Below, piece by piece: positions 1-9,001 of a stretch of DNA of 64,000 nt. Source of the DNA: Palleronia pelagia. GTDB lineage: Bacteria; Pseudomonadota; Alphaproteobacteria; Rhodobacterales; Rhodobacteraceae. The notes below the pieces were generated by a model that was given only the letters and a program-made list of their open reading frames with translations, did no database searches and had not been told where the DNA came from. The DNA lies in the NCBI RefSeq assembly GCF_900110115.1, contig NZ_FOCM01000001.1, forward strand, positions 186,001 to 250,000. Direction: 5' to 3'. Position 1 is the stretch's first letter, and each line of letters opens with the position of its first letter. The position numbers and the translations under genes were made by a program.

Positions 1-1
1 C

Positions 2-1048
2 ATGCCCCTCGCGGCGCAGGCGCAGGAAACGCTGAACTTCTACAACTGGTCCGACTACATCGCCGAGGACACGATCCCCAACTTCGAGGCCGAGACCGGC
101 ATCGACGTGAGCTACGACGTGTTCGACTCCAACGAGGTGGTCGAGGCCCGGATGCTCACCGGCTCGACCGGCTACGACCTGGTCGTGCCCTCGCTGGAAT
201 TCATGGCCCGGCAGGCGCAGGCCGGTGTGTTCCAGCCGATCGACACCTCGAAGATCAGCAACTACGGGAACCTCGACCCCGAGATCATGCGCATCATCGC
301 CACCAACGACGCGAACAACACCTACGGCGTGCCGTGGATGATGTATTCGGTCGGGCCGGGCTACAACACCGCCATGGTGACCGAGAGGCTGGGCGCGGAG
401 GCCGATCTCGACACCTGGGACATGGTGTTCGATCCCGCCAATGCCGAGCGGCTTGCAGATTGCGGCATCGCCCTTCTGGACAGCCCGTCCGAAATCGTGG
501 GCGCCGCGCTCAACTATCTCGGGCTCGACCCCAATTCCGAGGACACCGCCGACCTGGAGCAGGCCATCGAGCTGCTGAACGGTATCCGTCCGCACATCCG
601 CTATTTCCACTCGTCGCAATACATCAACGACCTGGCGAACGGTGATATCTGCGTTTCGGTCGGCTATTCCGGCGACATCCTGCAGGCACAGGACCGTGCC
701 GTCGAGGCCGGGAACGGGGTCGAGATCACCTATACGATCCCGCGCGAAGGCGCGCTTCTGGGCTTCGACATGATGGCCATTCCGGCCGACGCGCCCAATC
801 CCGATGCCGCCCACGCCTTCATCGACTACTTCCTGCGCCCCGAGGTGACCGCGGCGGTGTCCGACGCGGTCTTCTACGCCAACGCCAACAAGGCGGCGAC
901 ACCGCTGGTTTCGGACGAGGTGCGCAACGATCCCGGCATCTACCCGCCCGAGGAAACCGTCGCCAAGATGTACACGCCCACGCCGAAATCGGCGCGGTTC
1001 GATCGGGCCCTGACGCGGGCCTGGACCACGTTGAAAACCGGTCGCTGA
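2..1048 (+). CDS. potF: Putrescine-binding periplasmic protein PotF (5' partial)
   Basis: Periplasmic solute-binding subunit of a putrescine ABC importer. The mature region begins near AQETLNFYNWSDYI and keeps PotF-type blocks such as VFDSNEVVEARML, YFHSSQYINDLANGDICV and VFYANANKAATPLVS, closely resembling E. coli PotF as I recall it. Only the last few signal-peptide residues (PLAAQAQ) are inside the window, so the Met at base 2 is probably internal and the real start lies upstream. It is followed by the ATPase and two permeases on the same strand, with an intercistronic hairpin in between. Confidence 0.93.
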   Translation: MPLAAQAQETLNFYNWSDYIAEDTIPNFEAETGIDVSYDVFDSNEVVEARMLTGSTGYDLVVPSLEFMARQAQAGVFQPIDTSKISNYGNLDPEIMRIIATNDANNTYGVPWMMYSVGPGYNTAMVTERLGAEADLDTWDMVFDPANAERLADCGIALLDSPSEIVGAALNYLGLDPNSEDTADLEQAIELLNGIRPHIRYFHSSQYINDLANGDICVSVGYSGDILQAQDRAVEAGNGVEITYTIPREGALLGFDMMAIPADAPNPDAAHAFIDYFLRPEVTAAVSDAVFYANANKAATPLVSDEVRNDPGIYPPEETVAKMYTPTPKSARFDRALTRAWTTLKTGR

Positions 1049-1055
1049 CACGTCG

Positions 1056-1090
1056 GGACCGCCCCGGACCGGGGCGGTCCTTCTTTCGGG
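1056..1090 (+). terminator. Intercistronic hairpin between potF and potG
   Basis: A perfect 10-bp stem (GGACCGCCCC, 1056-1065, with GGGGCGGTCC, 1071-1080) and a 5-base loop, followed by the pyrimidine-rich TTCTTTC. It sits 8 bases after the potF stop and before potG. Such hairpins often partly terminate transcription or protect the upstream mRNA, giving excess binding protein over ATPase and permease. The short interrupted U-tract suggests partial rather than full termination. Confidence 0.6.
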
Positions 1091-1098
1091 ATCGAGCG

Positions 1099-2190
1099 AT
1101 GTCCAACCCCTTCATCCGCATCGACGGCGTCACCCGCACCTTCGGTGAGGTCTATGCCGTCGATGACGTTTCCCTCGATATTCAGCAGGGCGAGCTGTTC
1201 TGCCTGCTGGGCGGATCGGGTTCGGGCAAGTCCACGCTGCTCAGGATGCTGGCCGGGTTCGAACGGCCCACGGCGGGCCGCATCATCATCGACGGGCGCG
1301 ACATGACGGATGTGCCGCCTCATGCGCGCGACGTGAACATGATGTTCCAGTCCTACGCGCTGTTTCCGCACATGAGCGTCGAGCGCAACATCGCCTACGG
1401 GCTGCACCGCATGGGCATGCCCAAGGCCCAGATCGCCACGCGCGTGACCGATATGCTGTCCCTTGTGCAGATGGAAAAGCTGGCCCGCCGCAAACCTGAC
1501 CAGTTGTCGGGCGGCCAGCGCCAGCGGGTGGCGCTGGCCCGGGCGCTGGCACGGCGGCCGAAACTTCTTCTGCTTGATGAACCGCTGGGCGCGCTGGATC
1601 GCAAGCTGCGCGAGGAGACTCAGCTTGAGCTGAAGAAGATCCAGTCGAGCCTCGGCATCACCTTCATCGTCGTCACGCACGACCAGGAGGAGGCCATGAC
1701 GCTTGGCGACCGGCTGGGCGTCATGAACGAGGGACGCATCGTCCAGGTGGGCGCGCCACACGAGGTATACGAGTTTCCGCAAAGCCGGTTCGTGGCCGAT
1801 TTCATCGGCACGGTGAACCTGTTCGAGGGCACCATCGCCGAGGATCGCGACACCGATGCCGTCATCGCGAGCCCGGAGGCCGGCATCGACATCCGCATTC
1901 CGCACGCCGTGACCGGAACCGCGGGACAACCTGTCGCCGTGGCCCTGCGACCCGAGAAGATCGTCATCTCGCGCACTTTGCCGGATCCCTACGACAACGT
2001 TCTGACAGGGCAGGTCACCGACATCGTCTACAGCGGCAACCTGTCGGTGTTCCACGTCACGCTGGCCTCGGGCAAACGCGTGCGCGTCAGCCGCACCAAC
2101 CGCCTGCGCGCCGAAAGCGAAGGCATCGGCGCCGGGGATGCCGTGCAGCTCGGCTTCACCGGACAATCCGCCGTGGTGCTGGCCTCGTGA
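1099..2190 (+). CDS. potG: Putrescine ABC transporter ATP-binding protein PotG
   Basis: Cytoplasmic ATPase that powers polyamine import. Visible features: Walker A GGSGSGKST (about residues 38-46), signature LSGGQ (136-140), Walker B LLLLDEP (157-162), H-loop in VVTHDQEEAM, and a C-terminal TOBE-type regulatory domain (about 280-360). The length of 363 aa fits the PotA/PotG family. It overlaps the first permease by 4 bases, so the two are translationally coupled. The PotF-like binding protein upstream argues for putrescine as substrate. Confidence 0.93.
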   Translation: MSNPFIRIDGVTRTFGEVYAVDDVSLDIQQGELFCLLGGSGSGKSTLLRMLAGFERPTAGRIIIDGRDMTDVPPHARDVNMMFQSYALFPHMSVERNIAYGLHRMGMPKAQIATRVTDMLSLVQMEKLARRKPDQLSGGQRQRVALARALARRPKLLLLDEPLGALDRKLREETQLELKKIQSSLGITFIVVTHDQEEAMTLGDRLGVMNEGRIVQVGAPHEVYEFPQSRFVADFIGTVNLFEGTIAEDRDTDAVIASPEAGIDIRIPHAVTGTAGQPVAVALRPEKIVISRTLPDPYDNVLTGQVTDIVYSGNLSVFHVTLASGKRVRVSRTNRLRAESEGIGAGDAVQLGFTGQSAVVLAS

Positions 2191-3056
2191 AACGTCTGGT
2201 CGCTCTCGTCCCGGTGGCCTGGCTGGGGCTGTTCTTCCTCGTGCCGTTCCTGGTGCTTCTGAAGATCTCGTTCTCCGAGCCGGCCATCGCCCAGCCGCCC
2301 TACCTGCCGCTTCTCGACTGGGCCGACGGGATCCTGACCATCGCGCTGAACCTCGGAAACTACATCTTCCTGACCGAGGACCCGCTCTACCTGCTGTCGT
2401 ACCTGTCTTCGGTGAAGATCGCCGCGATCTCCACCGTCCTGACCCTGCTGCTGGGCTATCCCATGGCCTATGTGATCGCGCGTGCGCCCGAACACCGGCG
2501 CGGGCTGCTTCTGATGCTGGTGATCCTGCCCTTCTGGACGTCGTTCCTGCTGCGGGTCTACGCTTGGATCGGACTGCTGAAGGCGAACGGGATCGTCAAC
2601 AACGCCCTGCTGGCGGTCGGGGTCATCGACCAGCCGCTGGTCATGTTGCAAACTGATTTCGCCGTCTATCTCGGGATCGTCTATACCTACCTGCCATTCA
2701 TGATCCTGCCGCTCTACGCCACGCTGTCGAAGCTCGATGCCGACCTGCTGGATGCCTCCGCCGATCTGGGCGCACGGCCCGGGACCACCTTCCTGACCGT
2801 GACCTTGCCGTTGTCTCTGCCGGGGGTCGTGGCGGGGTCGATGCTGGTCTTCATTCCGGCGGTGGGCGAGTACATCATTCCCGCGCTGCTGGGGGGGCCT
2901 GGGACCCTCATGATCGGCTCGGTCCTGTGGAACGAGTTCTTCCTGAACCGCGACTGGCCGGTCGCCGCGGCCGTGGCGATCGTCATGGTTCTGGTCCTGG
3001 CGCTGCCCATCGCCCTTCTGCGGCGGGTTCAGGCCCGCGAAGGCGAACGGCCATGA
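2187..3056 (+). CDS. potH: Putrescine ABC transporter permease PotH
   Basis: Inner-membrane permease with about six hydrophobic segments, the first at residues 6-30. The EAA-type loop needed for contact with the ATPase is present (DASADLGARPGTTFLTVTLP). The length of 289 aa fits PotB/PotH. The ATG overlaps the potG stop and its own stop overlaps the potI start in an ATGA arrangement, so the operon is tightly coupled. Confidence 0.92.
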   Translation: MKRLVALVPVAWLGLFFLVPFLVLLKISFSEPAIAQPPYLPLLDWADGILTIALNLGNYIFLTEDPLYLLSYLSSVKIAAISTVLTLLLGYPMAYVIARAPEHRRGLLLMLVILPFWTSFLLRVYAWIGLLKANGIVNNALLAVGVIDQPLVMLQTDFAVYLGIVYTYLPFMILPLYATLSKLDADLLDASADLGARPGTTFLTVTLPLSLPGVVAGSMLVFIPAVGEYIIPALLGGPGTLMIGSVLWNEFFLNRDWPVAAAVAIVMVLVLALPIALLRRVQAREGERP

Positions 3057-3865
3057 GCCACACCGTCCTGCGCCTTGTCGTGATTGCGGGCTTCGTGTTC
3101 CTCTACGCCCCGATCGTGAGCCTGGTGATCTACAGTTTCAACGAGAGCCGCCTCGTCACGGTCTGGAGCGGTTTTTCCACCAAGTGGTACGGCGAGCTTC
3201 TACGCGACCCGCAAATCCTGGGCGCGGCCTGGATCAGCCTGAAGGTCGCCTTCCTGGCCGCGTGCCTGGCCACGGTCCTCGGCACGCTGGCGGCGACGGC
3301 CCTTGTGCGCCACGGGCGGTTTCGCGGGCAGACCCTTCTGGGCGGGCTGGTGACCGCCCCTCTGGTGATGCCCGAGGTCATTATCGGGCTGTCGCTGCTG
3401 CTGCTGTTCGTGGCCCTGGACAATGCCCTCGGCTGGCCAGGCGGTCGCGGTCTGAGCACGATCGTCATCGCCCATGCCACCTTCGGCACGGCCTTTGCTG
3501 TGGTAGTCATCCAGGCGCGCATGGTCGCGCTCGACCGTTCGGTCGAAGAGGCCGCGCAGGATCTTGGCGCTCGCCCCCTGCGGGTGTTCTTCGACGTGAC
3601 GCTGCCGGGGCTCGCGCCCGCGCTGGTGGCGGCGTGGCTGCTGGCTTTCACCCTCAGCCTCGACGACGTGGTCATCGCCAGCTTCGTGGCGAGCCCGGGC
3701 TCGACCACCCTGCCGATGGTGATCTTTTCCAAGGTCCGTCTTGGCGTCTCGCCCGAGGTCAATGCCCTGGCGACACTGGTCATCGCAACCGTCTCGATCT
3801 TGGCGCTCTTTTCGGCATGGCTTTCGGCGCGCCGTCGTGGCGCGGGCAGCGGTCTTTCAGGGTAA
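3053..3865 (+). CDS. potI: Putrescine ABC transporter permease PotI
   Basis: Second permease subunit, 270 aa, with about six membrane segments and an EAA loop (EAAQDLGARPLRVFFDVTLP). The start at 3053 is chosen because ATGA overlaps the potH stop by 4 bases; the open frame continues further upstream but that part is antisense-like shadow of potH. Last gene of the potFGHI operon; it converges on the Crp-like gene about 100 bases downstream. Confidence 0.92.
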   Translation: MSHTVLRLVVIAGFVFLYAPIVSLVIYSFNESRLVTVWSGFSTKWYGELLRDPQILGAAWISLKVAFLAACLATVLGTLAATALVRHGRFRGQTLLGGLVTAPLVMPEVIIGLSLLLLFVALDNALGWPGGRGLSTIVIAHATFGTAFAVVVIQARMVALDRSVEEAAQDLGARPLRVFFDVTLPGLAPALVAAWLLAFTLSLDDVVIASFVASPGSTTLPMVIFSKVRLGVSPEVNALATLVIATVSILALFSAWLSARRRGAGSGLSG

Positions 3866-3966
3866 ACGCAGCTTTGCCCGGGACAGTGTGCTGGCGCGCC
3901 CGCCCCGGTGAGAGGCATTCCAAGACCGAGAAACCGCAACCAAGTGACCCGAAGGGCGGCGCGAAC

Positions 3967-4668
3967 TCAGTCCGAAGAACTGCGCAGGCGCAACGCTGCG
4001 AGAGACCGGATCGTGATCTTCCCATCCTCCATCGACAGGATCCCGTCACATGACATCGCGGCCAAACGCTTGTTCACCGCCTCGCGCGTGACGCCGAGCA
4101 TGTTGGCAAGCTCCGTCTGCGAGAACTTGGCGGTAAAGCGCGCCTCGTCGCCGTCGATTTCGGCGTGTCCCATGGCAAGATCGTGAAGCTTCGCGGCAAG
4201 CCGTGCGCCCATGTCCTGAAATGCGAAACCCCGCAGATCCGAAGTATTGCGTCTCAGCCGGTCGCATAAGAGCACGATCAGGTGCCGCGCCAGCCTTGGA
4301 TCGGTCTCGAGCACCGCGTCGAAGGCGGCCTGCTTTACGAGAAGCATCCGCGCGGTCTCCAGAACGCTCGCGTTGGCCGTGCGCGACGCGCCGTCGAGCA
4401 TGGCGATCTCGCCGAAGGCTTCACCCGGTTCGATCAGAGCCAGAGTCAGCTCGCGCCCTTGCACATCGTTGATCCAGATGCGGACAGTGCCCGAGATCAG
4501 GATGCGCATTCCGTCCGAGGCATCGCCGGCGTAAAAGACATCCATGCGCCGGTCCCGCGTCTCGAGCGTGCTGGTCTCGGCCAATCGCGCGATGGTCTCG
4601 GGCTTGGCGCCCTCGAAAAGATAGCATTGCCGGATCAGATCGGCCCGGCCCCCCGTCGCTTCGTTCAT
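3967..4668 (-). CDS. Crp/Fnr-family transcription regulator
   Basis: A 233-aa cyclic-nucleotide-responsive type regulator. The N-terminal half is a cNMP-binding beta-roll with a phosphate-binding cassette resembling CRP (GEAFGEIAMLDGASRTANA, including the R-T pair that contacts the cyclic phosphate). The C-terminal winged helix has the recognition region FSQTELANMLGVTREAVNKR. There is no FNR-type N-terminal cysteine cluster. Its ATG overlaps the cyclase stop by 4 bases, so it is co-translated with the presumed producer of its ligand. Confidence 0.88.
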   Translation of the reverse strand: MNEATGGRADLIRQCYLFEGAKPETIARLAETSTLETRDRRMDVFYAGDASDGMRILISGTVRIWINDVQGRELTLALIEPGEAFGEIAMLDGASRTANASVLETARMLLVKQAAFDAVLETDPRLARHLIVLLCDRLRRNTSDLRGFAFQDMGARLAAKLHDLAMGHAEIDGDEARFTAKFSQTELANMLGVTREAVNKRLAAMSCDGILSMEDGKITIRSLAALRLRSSSD

Positions 4669-6506
4669 CGCAAGCTCCCGACGCGTTTCTCCACGGGCCG
4701 CACCCAGACCGAGACGGGGGCCGCCCGACCGCGCAAGTTCAATTCGCCCGCCGGTTCCAATCCGGCTGCCGGACGGTCGTCCAGCGCGGCGACGAAATCG
4801 GCGGACGCCGCGAAGCTCGCGCCCATGCGCTTTGCCGCATCCTGAAGCCGGCTTGCGATATTTACCACATCGCCACTGATCGCGACCGTCCGGTGACGCA
4901 ACCCCCCCAGGATACCCAACTCCACCGGGCCGAAATGGGCGCCGGAGCGCAGGACCAGGCCCTGCCGGTTCGCATCGTCGAGAAGGCGGTCGATGAATCG
5001 CAGCGCCCGGGTGGCCTCGTCGCTGGTGGGGGTCGGCACGCCAAAGACGACTAGCACACCATCGCCGGCGAAATCCATGATCGCACCGCCCTGCGGTTCG
5101 GCGGCGGCTTCCACGAGTTCATGGAACCGGCGCAGGAATTGCGCGGTCTCGGTCGGCCCGACACGCTCCGCGATAGACGTGAAGCCGGCCACGTCGACGA
5201 AGACGACGACAGCCTCACGCGGAAGCGGATTGCCCAGGGAATCCGCTTGCGAGGCAATGGCCTCGACCAGGCGCGGCGACTGGAACCGGGCGAGCGTCGC
5301 CGCGCGACGTCGTGTCTCGAGCACGCGCCGGGTGCCGCCGATGGCCAGACCGCAAAGAAGCGCGGACAGGACGGTCGTCGCATCCAGCCACCACCCGCGG
5401 GCGAAGGCCACCTGAAGCACCAATAGCGCCAAGACGATGATCGATACACTTGCGATGATGAACAGGGCCGGGCGCCGTCGGCCGCCTGCCCAGTATCCTG
5501 CAAGGGCGAGGGAGATGGCGAGCCCCCCGCCAAGGCACCAGGCGACCAGGTCGCGGCGCAGGGTCTCGCCGGCAAGAAGGTTCGCGGCGAGGGTGGCATG
5601 CGCTTCGACGCCGGGCAGCACCGGATCAAAGCTGGTGGCGTGCCGGTCGCCGAAGCCGGTCGCGGTGGCGCCGAGGAACACGACCCTGCCGACGAGATCG
5701 GCGCCCTCGAGATCCCCTGCGGAATGCGTCGGGATCGCCCCGCCCGGTCCGTAGAAGTTGAGCGGCAGCGCGCCGGTGGTGTCGAGCCAGGCAACCGGCC
5801 AGTCGCCGCTGAGCCGCCCCGCGATGTCGTCGCCCGGCAGGACGATCTCAGGCCGGCGTCCCACCGCGGACGCCGCGGCGACCCCCAGGCCCGGAAGTGT
5901 CTGGGTCCCGTCGGGCGTGAGCAGCGTCAGCGCCGGGCGCATCCGGCGCAGCGCGCCGTCCGTGTCGTGCTTGACCGTCACATGACCCAGAGCGGCATGA
6001 CCCTGCAATTCGGCCGTCGGTCCCAACGAAGGAAGTGGCCTGATCGGGTCGGCTCCGATGACAAGGCCGAAACCGGCGGGATCGATCAATCCTGTCATCT
6101 CATGTCCCGCCGGAGCTTCGGCAACGCCCAGGACCGTTTCGCCGCGATCCAGTGCTTGGGCGAGGGTGGCGTCGTCGGGCCTCGGATCGACGAGCAGTAG
6201 GTCGAGCGCAACGACGGCCGCGCCGCCGTCGAACAGCGCGTGCACGGTTCTGGCGATGTCCGATCGGCTGGGCGGGAAGGTCTCCAGTCCCGCGACCGCC
6301 CTGTCGTCGAACACGACGATGGCCGTACTGTCGGGGGACGGTCGGTGCCCGCGCACCTGGAACCGCAGGTCGAGAAGACGTCCCTCCAGGCCCGCACCGA
6401 TCTCGGTCCGCGCGCCCGGATGCCAAAGAGACAGCGCCAGGGCGGTGAGGAGAGCCAGCAGCCCGCCGACAGCGGGCCCGCGCCACCGCCTCCAGCGACG
6501 CCTCAC
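4665..6506 (-). CDS. CHASE2-domain class III nucleotide cyclase
   Basis: Membrane-bound cyclase of about 613 aa: a short basic N-terminus and signal anchor, a long extracytoplasmic CHASE2 sensor (about residues 30-320), about three membrane helices, then a cytoplasmic cyclase domain. Both metal-binding aspartates are visible (FVDVAGFTS and DFAGDGVL), as are the transition-state Asn and Arg (VVNIASRL). The usual adenine-selecting Lys is Asp (GGAIMDFAGDG) and the second selector position is Ala, so the product is uncertain. GTG at 6506 is preferred because it overlaps the FecR stop as GTGA; an upstream ATG at 6557 lacks a good ribosome site. Confidence 0.85.
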   Translation of the reverse strand: MRRRWRRWRGPAVGGLLALLTALALSLWHPGARTEIGAGLEGRLLDLRFQVRGHRPSPDSTAIVVFDDRAVAGLETFPPSRSDIARTVHALFDGGAAVVALDLLLVDPRPDDATLAQALDRGETVLGVAEAPAGHEMTGLIDPAGFGLVIGADPIRPLPSLGPTAELQGHAALGHVTVKHDTDGALRRMRPALTLLTPDGTQTLPGLGVAAASAVGRRPEIVLPGDDIAGRLSGDWPVAWLDTTGALPLNFYGPGGAIPTHSAGDLEGADLVGRVVFLGATATGFGDRHATSFDPVLPGVEAHATLAANLLAGETLRRDLVAWCLGGGLAISLALAGYWAGGRRRPALFIIASVSIIVLALLVLQVAFARGWWLDATTVLSALLCGLAIGGTRRVLETRRRAATLARFQSPRLVEAIASQADSLGNPLPREAVVVFVDVAGFTSIAERVGPTETAQFLRRFHELVEAAAEPQGGAIMDFAGDGVLVVFGVPTPTSDEATRALRFIDRLLDDANRQGLVLRSGAHFGPVELGILGGLRHRTVAISGDVVNIASRLQDAAKRMGASFAASADFVAALDDRPAAGLEPAGELNLRGRAAPVSVWVRPVEKRVGSLR

Positions 6507-7120
6507 CAAGCGGGTCCCAGGAGTTCCGAAAAGAGGTCGATCCTTGGTTGCCCCCATTGCACGACTGCACCCACGGTTCCATCCGCGGACACGTCGACCC
6601 CGTCGCCCGGCCCCAATCGCGCGGTACCGGTTTCGCCGAACACGAAGACGTCACCTTCGCGCGCGAAGATAGCGCTGGCACCGCTTGCGACCTGCATGGC
6701 CCACTCGGTCGAGCGTACTGCGGCGACAGCCGAGGGGGTGCGCACCTGCACCTCTTCCCCCGCATCGCCATTGCCGAAGATGAACCCCGCGATACCCTGC
6801 ATGATCCCGAGCCGGAAGGTCCGGGGCGCCTGCTCCAATATGCGCAGGACCGTGACCTCCGACCCGGGCCCCACCACCACGCGGAGTCCGCCGTTGCATT
6901 GCAGCGTCGCGCGGGCGCCATCCGCGGTCCGCAGCGTAGCGTTGCGGCCCACCCCCAGACCCACCTCCGCGGGACGGCCGCCGGCGCCCAGTGCGGAGAC
7001 GCGAGCGGTTCCGTCTAGGCCAAGGATGACGCAGATGTTCCCGAGCGGCGTCTGCGCCCCTGCCTGGTGCAAAGGCACGCTTGAGAGAGTCGCGATCAGG
7101 AACAGTGCCCGCAGCTTCAT
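6503..7120 (-). CDS. FecR-domain exported protein
   Basis: A 205-aa protein with a signal peptide (KLRALFLIATLSSVPLHQAGA) and a periplasmic FecR-type beta domain: ATLQCNGGLRVVVGPGSEVTV, EEVQVRTPSAVAAVRSTEW, then FAREGDVFVFGETG. FecR domains sense or scaffold envelope signals. As first gene of the coupled FecR-cyclase-Crp operon it may present a signal to the CHASE2 domain; that link is inference. Start chosen at the Met heading the signal peptide. Confidence 0.82.
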   Translation of the reverse strand: MKLRALFLIATLSSVPLHQAGAQTPLGNICVILGLDGTARVSALGAGGRPAEVGLGVGRNATLRTADGARATLQCNGGLRVVVGPGSEVTVLRILEQAPRTFRLGIMQGIAGFIFGNGDAGEEVQVRTPSAVAAVRSTEWAMQVASGASAIFAREGDVFVFGETGTARLGPGDGVDVSADGTVGAVVQWGQPRIDLFSELLGPAW

Positions 7121-7209
7121 GTACCGGAACCTCGTGGGTGTCAGGGTCACGCTGGCCGAATACTCTGATCGAGTCAAAGTTTCAGAACAGTCCCTTAACC
7201 CCTGGCGGC

Positions 7210-7234
7210 AGGCCTTCCTTAATGAGAAAGGCCT
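7210..7234. other. Inverted repeat upstream of the FecR operon
   Basis: AGGCCTT (7210-7216) and AAGGCCT (7228-7234) form a 7-bp inverted repeat with an 11-base spacer, between the small YRG-repeat gene and the FecR operon, both on the minus strand. It could be a weak terminator for the former or an operator for the latter. No U-tract follows on the minus strand. Confidence 0.35.
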
Positions 7235-7278
7235 ATCGCCCGGTCGCGCGAAGCCGGTTTGAACACCTCGCGGATCTT

Positions 7279-7524
7279 TCAGGCCGCGAGCGCACCGAGT
7301 GTCCGGGCCTCGCGCGGCTCGGAAAGGGGCGTGATTTGGCCGGCCACGCGAAGGACGTAGCGCACGCCACGGTAGCACATGACGGAGGCTGTCTGGCGCA
7401 TAGACGTGGTCGCTGCGGACAGCCCGTCATGGGGCACGCCACGATAGATCAGGTTCATCGGTTTGCGGGGGCTGTTCGTCCGCGCCCCATCGTGAGCGAT
7501 ACCGCGATAGATCAAAGTGGTCAT
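7279..7524 (-). CDS. Small YRG-repeat protein (DUF4278-like)
   Basis: An 81-aa protein with three spaced copies of a YRG motif: LIYRGIAHDG, LIYRGVPHDG and MCYRGVRYV. This resembles the short DUF4278 repeat (YRGxxY), whose function is not known. No signal peptide or membrane helix. The ATG at 7524 has a strong purine-rich ribosome site (AGGAAAGGAA) and is preferred over an upstream Met without one. It stands alone between the FecR operon and the ROK gene. Confidence 0.7.
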   Translation of the reverse strand: MTTLIYRGIAHDGARTNSPRKPMNLIYRGVPHDGLSAATTSMRQTASVMCYRGVRYVLRVAGQITPLSEPREARTLGALAA

Positions 7525-7789
7525 TGGAATTTCCTTTCCTGCGCTTTGGCTGTTTGGCCAACCTCGTGTCTGGCCATGACCTGAACATGCCATCCCGCCT
7601 TGGGGCGCGCTGTGAACGTGGTCACACCTCGTTCCAGCGCCGTCCTTGGACTTCCCGGCGCGAGCGCGAAGTCGCGTGCCTGTTCCGGCCCGCGCTCTTC
7701 ATCGAAAGGGTTGGAGTCTCAAGGACGGGCGCGGCGCCAACAGGCCATTCGGGTCGTGCGCTAAGACGCCCGGCCCAAAGGCGACCGAG

Positions 7790-8992
7790 TCATTTCACGG
7801 GGGCCTGAGCCCGTCGGGCAGGGCGGGTCGGCACCGTGTCGCCTTGTTCCAGCAAGGTGCGAAGGGCGACGGCGAAGGGTTCGCGCAGCGCGCCTGCCAG
7901 TTCCGGCGCGTGGCTGCAGTCGCTCACCGAGACGCGGACCTTGTCGTGCGAGCGCAGCATTGGCGCCTTTTCGAGGCTCTGCACGAAACGACTGAAGACC
8001 TCGGGGTTCTGCACGAAGGGACCGGTCAGGATGACGCGGTCGGGAAACAGCAGACGGCAGAGATTGGCGGTCAGGCGTAGCACCTCGACCAGCGCGTCTT
8101 CGACCACGGCCGAATCCCGAAGGTCCATCCGCGCAAGATGCGCGGCGATGGCGCCCTCGCTATAGGGCAGTTCCGGAAACTCGGTCAGCAGGGCGGGCCG
8201 GATCGACCAGAGCGCCGCGACGGTTTCGAGACAATCGGTGTTGCCGCAGGTGCAGCGCACGTCGCGGCCATTCCCCAGACGCCAGTGACCGATCTCGCAG
8301 AACCGGCCGCGGTCACGGTTCACCACGTCGCCGCCCGCCGCGTAGGCGGCCCCGATGCCGTGGCCCCAGTGCAGCAGCAGCGCGGTTTCACCGGGTCCAT
8401 GGTTCTCCGAAATGCGGCGGCCGGCGAGCTCGGCGTCGAGATTGCGGACAAGCCAGACCGGGCAGTCGAATTCGTCCAGCGCATCGCCGAGGTCCAGGTC
8501 CCGCATCTCGGGCCAGCGGGCCGAGACGCACCAGGTCAGGCGCCCCACGTCGAGAAGGCCCGACAGCGAACAGACCACGGCGCAAAGCTCGACCTGCGGG
8601 GCAAAGAGCGCGGCGGTGTCTGCAACCAGCCGCCGCAGCACTTCGGTCATCGCCTCGGTGCTCGTGTCCTGCGGCGGCGCCGCGGTCTGCTGGCCCAGCA
8701 CGCGGAGGTCCAGGTCGACGGCGCTGGCCACCAGGGTCTGGTCGGTCACGGTCACGAAGACCGCCCCGAGGCGAAGCTGGTTCAGCGAGAGGACGGCGGC
8801 GGGCCGTCCCTTGCCGCGGCCACGGGCCGTGTTCTCGTGCAGCACGCCGCACGAGATCAGCTGCCCCACCAGGTCCGACACGGTGGTCGAGCGTAGGCCA
8901 AGCTGGCGCGAGATCTCGCCCCTGTTCGTGGCCTGTCCGCTGCGCACCAGGGTCGTGACGGCGATCAGGTCATCGATGCGGCTGTTTTCCAT
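7790..8992 (-). CDS. ROK-family transcription regulator (NagC-like)
   Basis: A 400-aa ROK regulator. Residues about 12-60 form a winged helix (NRGEISRQLGLRSTTVSDLV). The rest is a sugar-kinase-like fold with the ROK zinc motif (GHWRLGNGRDVRCTCGNTDC). The ATP-binding DxGxT motif is absent, so it should be a regulator, not a kinase. It lies next to the TRAP operon and near nagB-nagA; NagC and Mlc-type ROK proteins commonly control amino-sugar genes, so it is the likely local repressor (inference). Confidence 0.88.
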   Translation of the reverse strand: MENSRIDDLIAVTTLVRSGQATNRGEISRQLGLRSTTVSDLVGQLISCGVLHENTARGRGKGRPAAVLSLNQLRLGAVFVTVTDQTLVASAVDLDLRVLGQQTAAPPQDTSTEAMTEVLRRLVADTAALFAPQVELCAVVCSLSGLLDVGRLTWCVSARWPEMRDLDLGDALDEFDCPVWLVRNLDAELAGRRISENHGPGETALLLHWGHGIGAAYAAGGDVVNRDRGRFCEIGHWRLGNGRDVRCTCGNTDCLETVAALWSIRPALLTEFPELPYSEGAIAAHLARMDLRDSAVVEDALVEVLRLTANLCRLLFPDRVILTGPFVQNPEVFSRFVQSLEKAPMLRSHDKVRVSVSDCSHAPELAGALREPFAVALRTLLEQGDTVPTRPARRAQAPVK

Positions 8993-9001
8993 GGCGATCG
9001 T

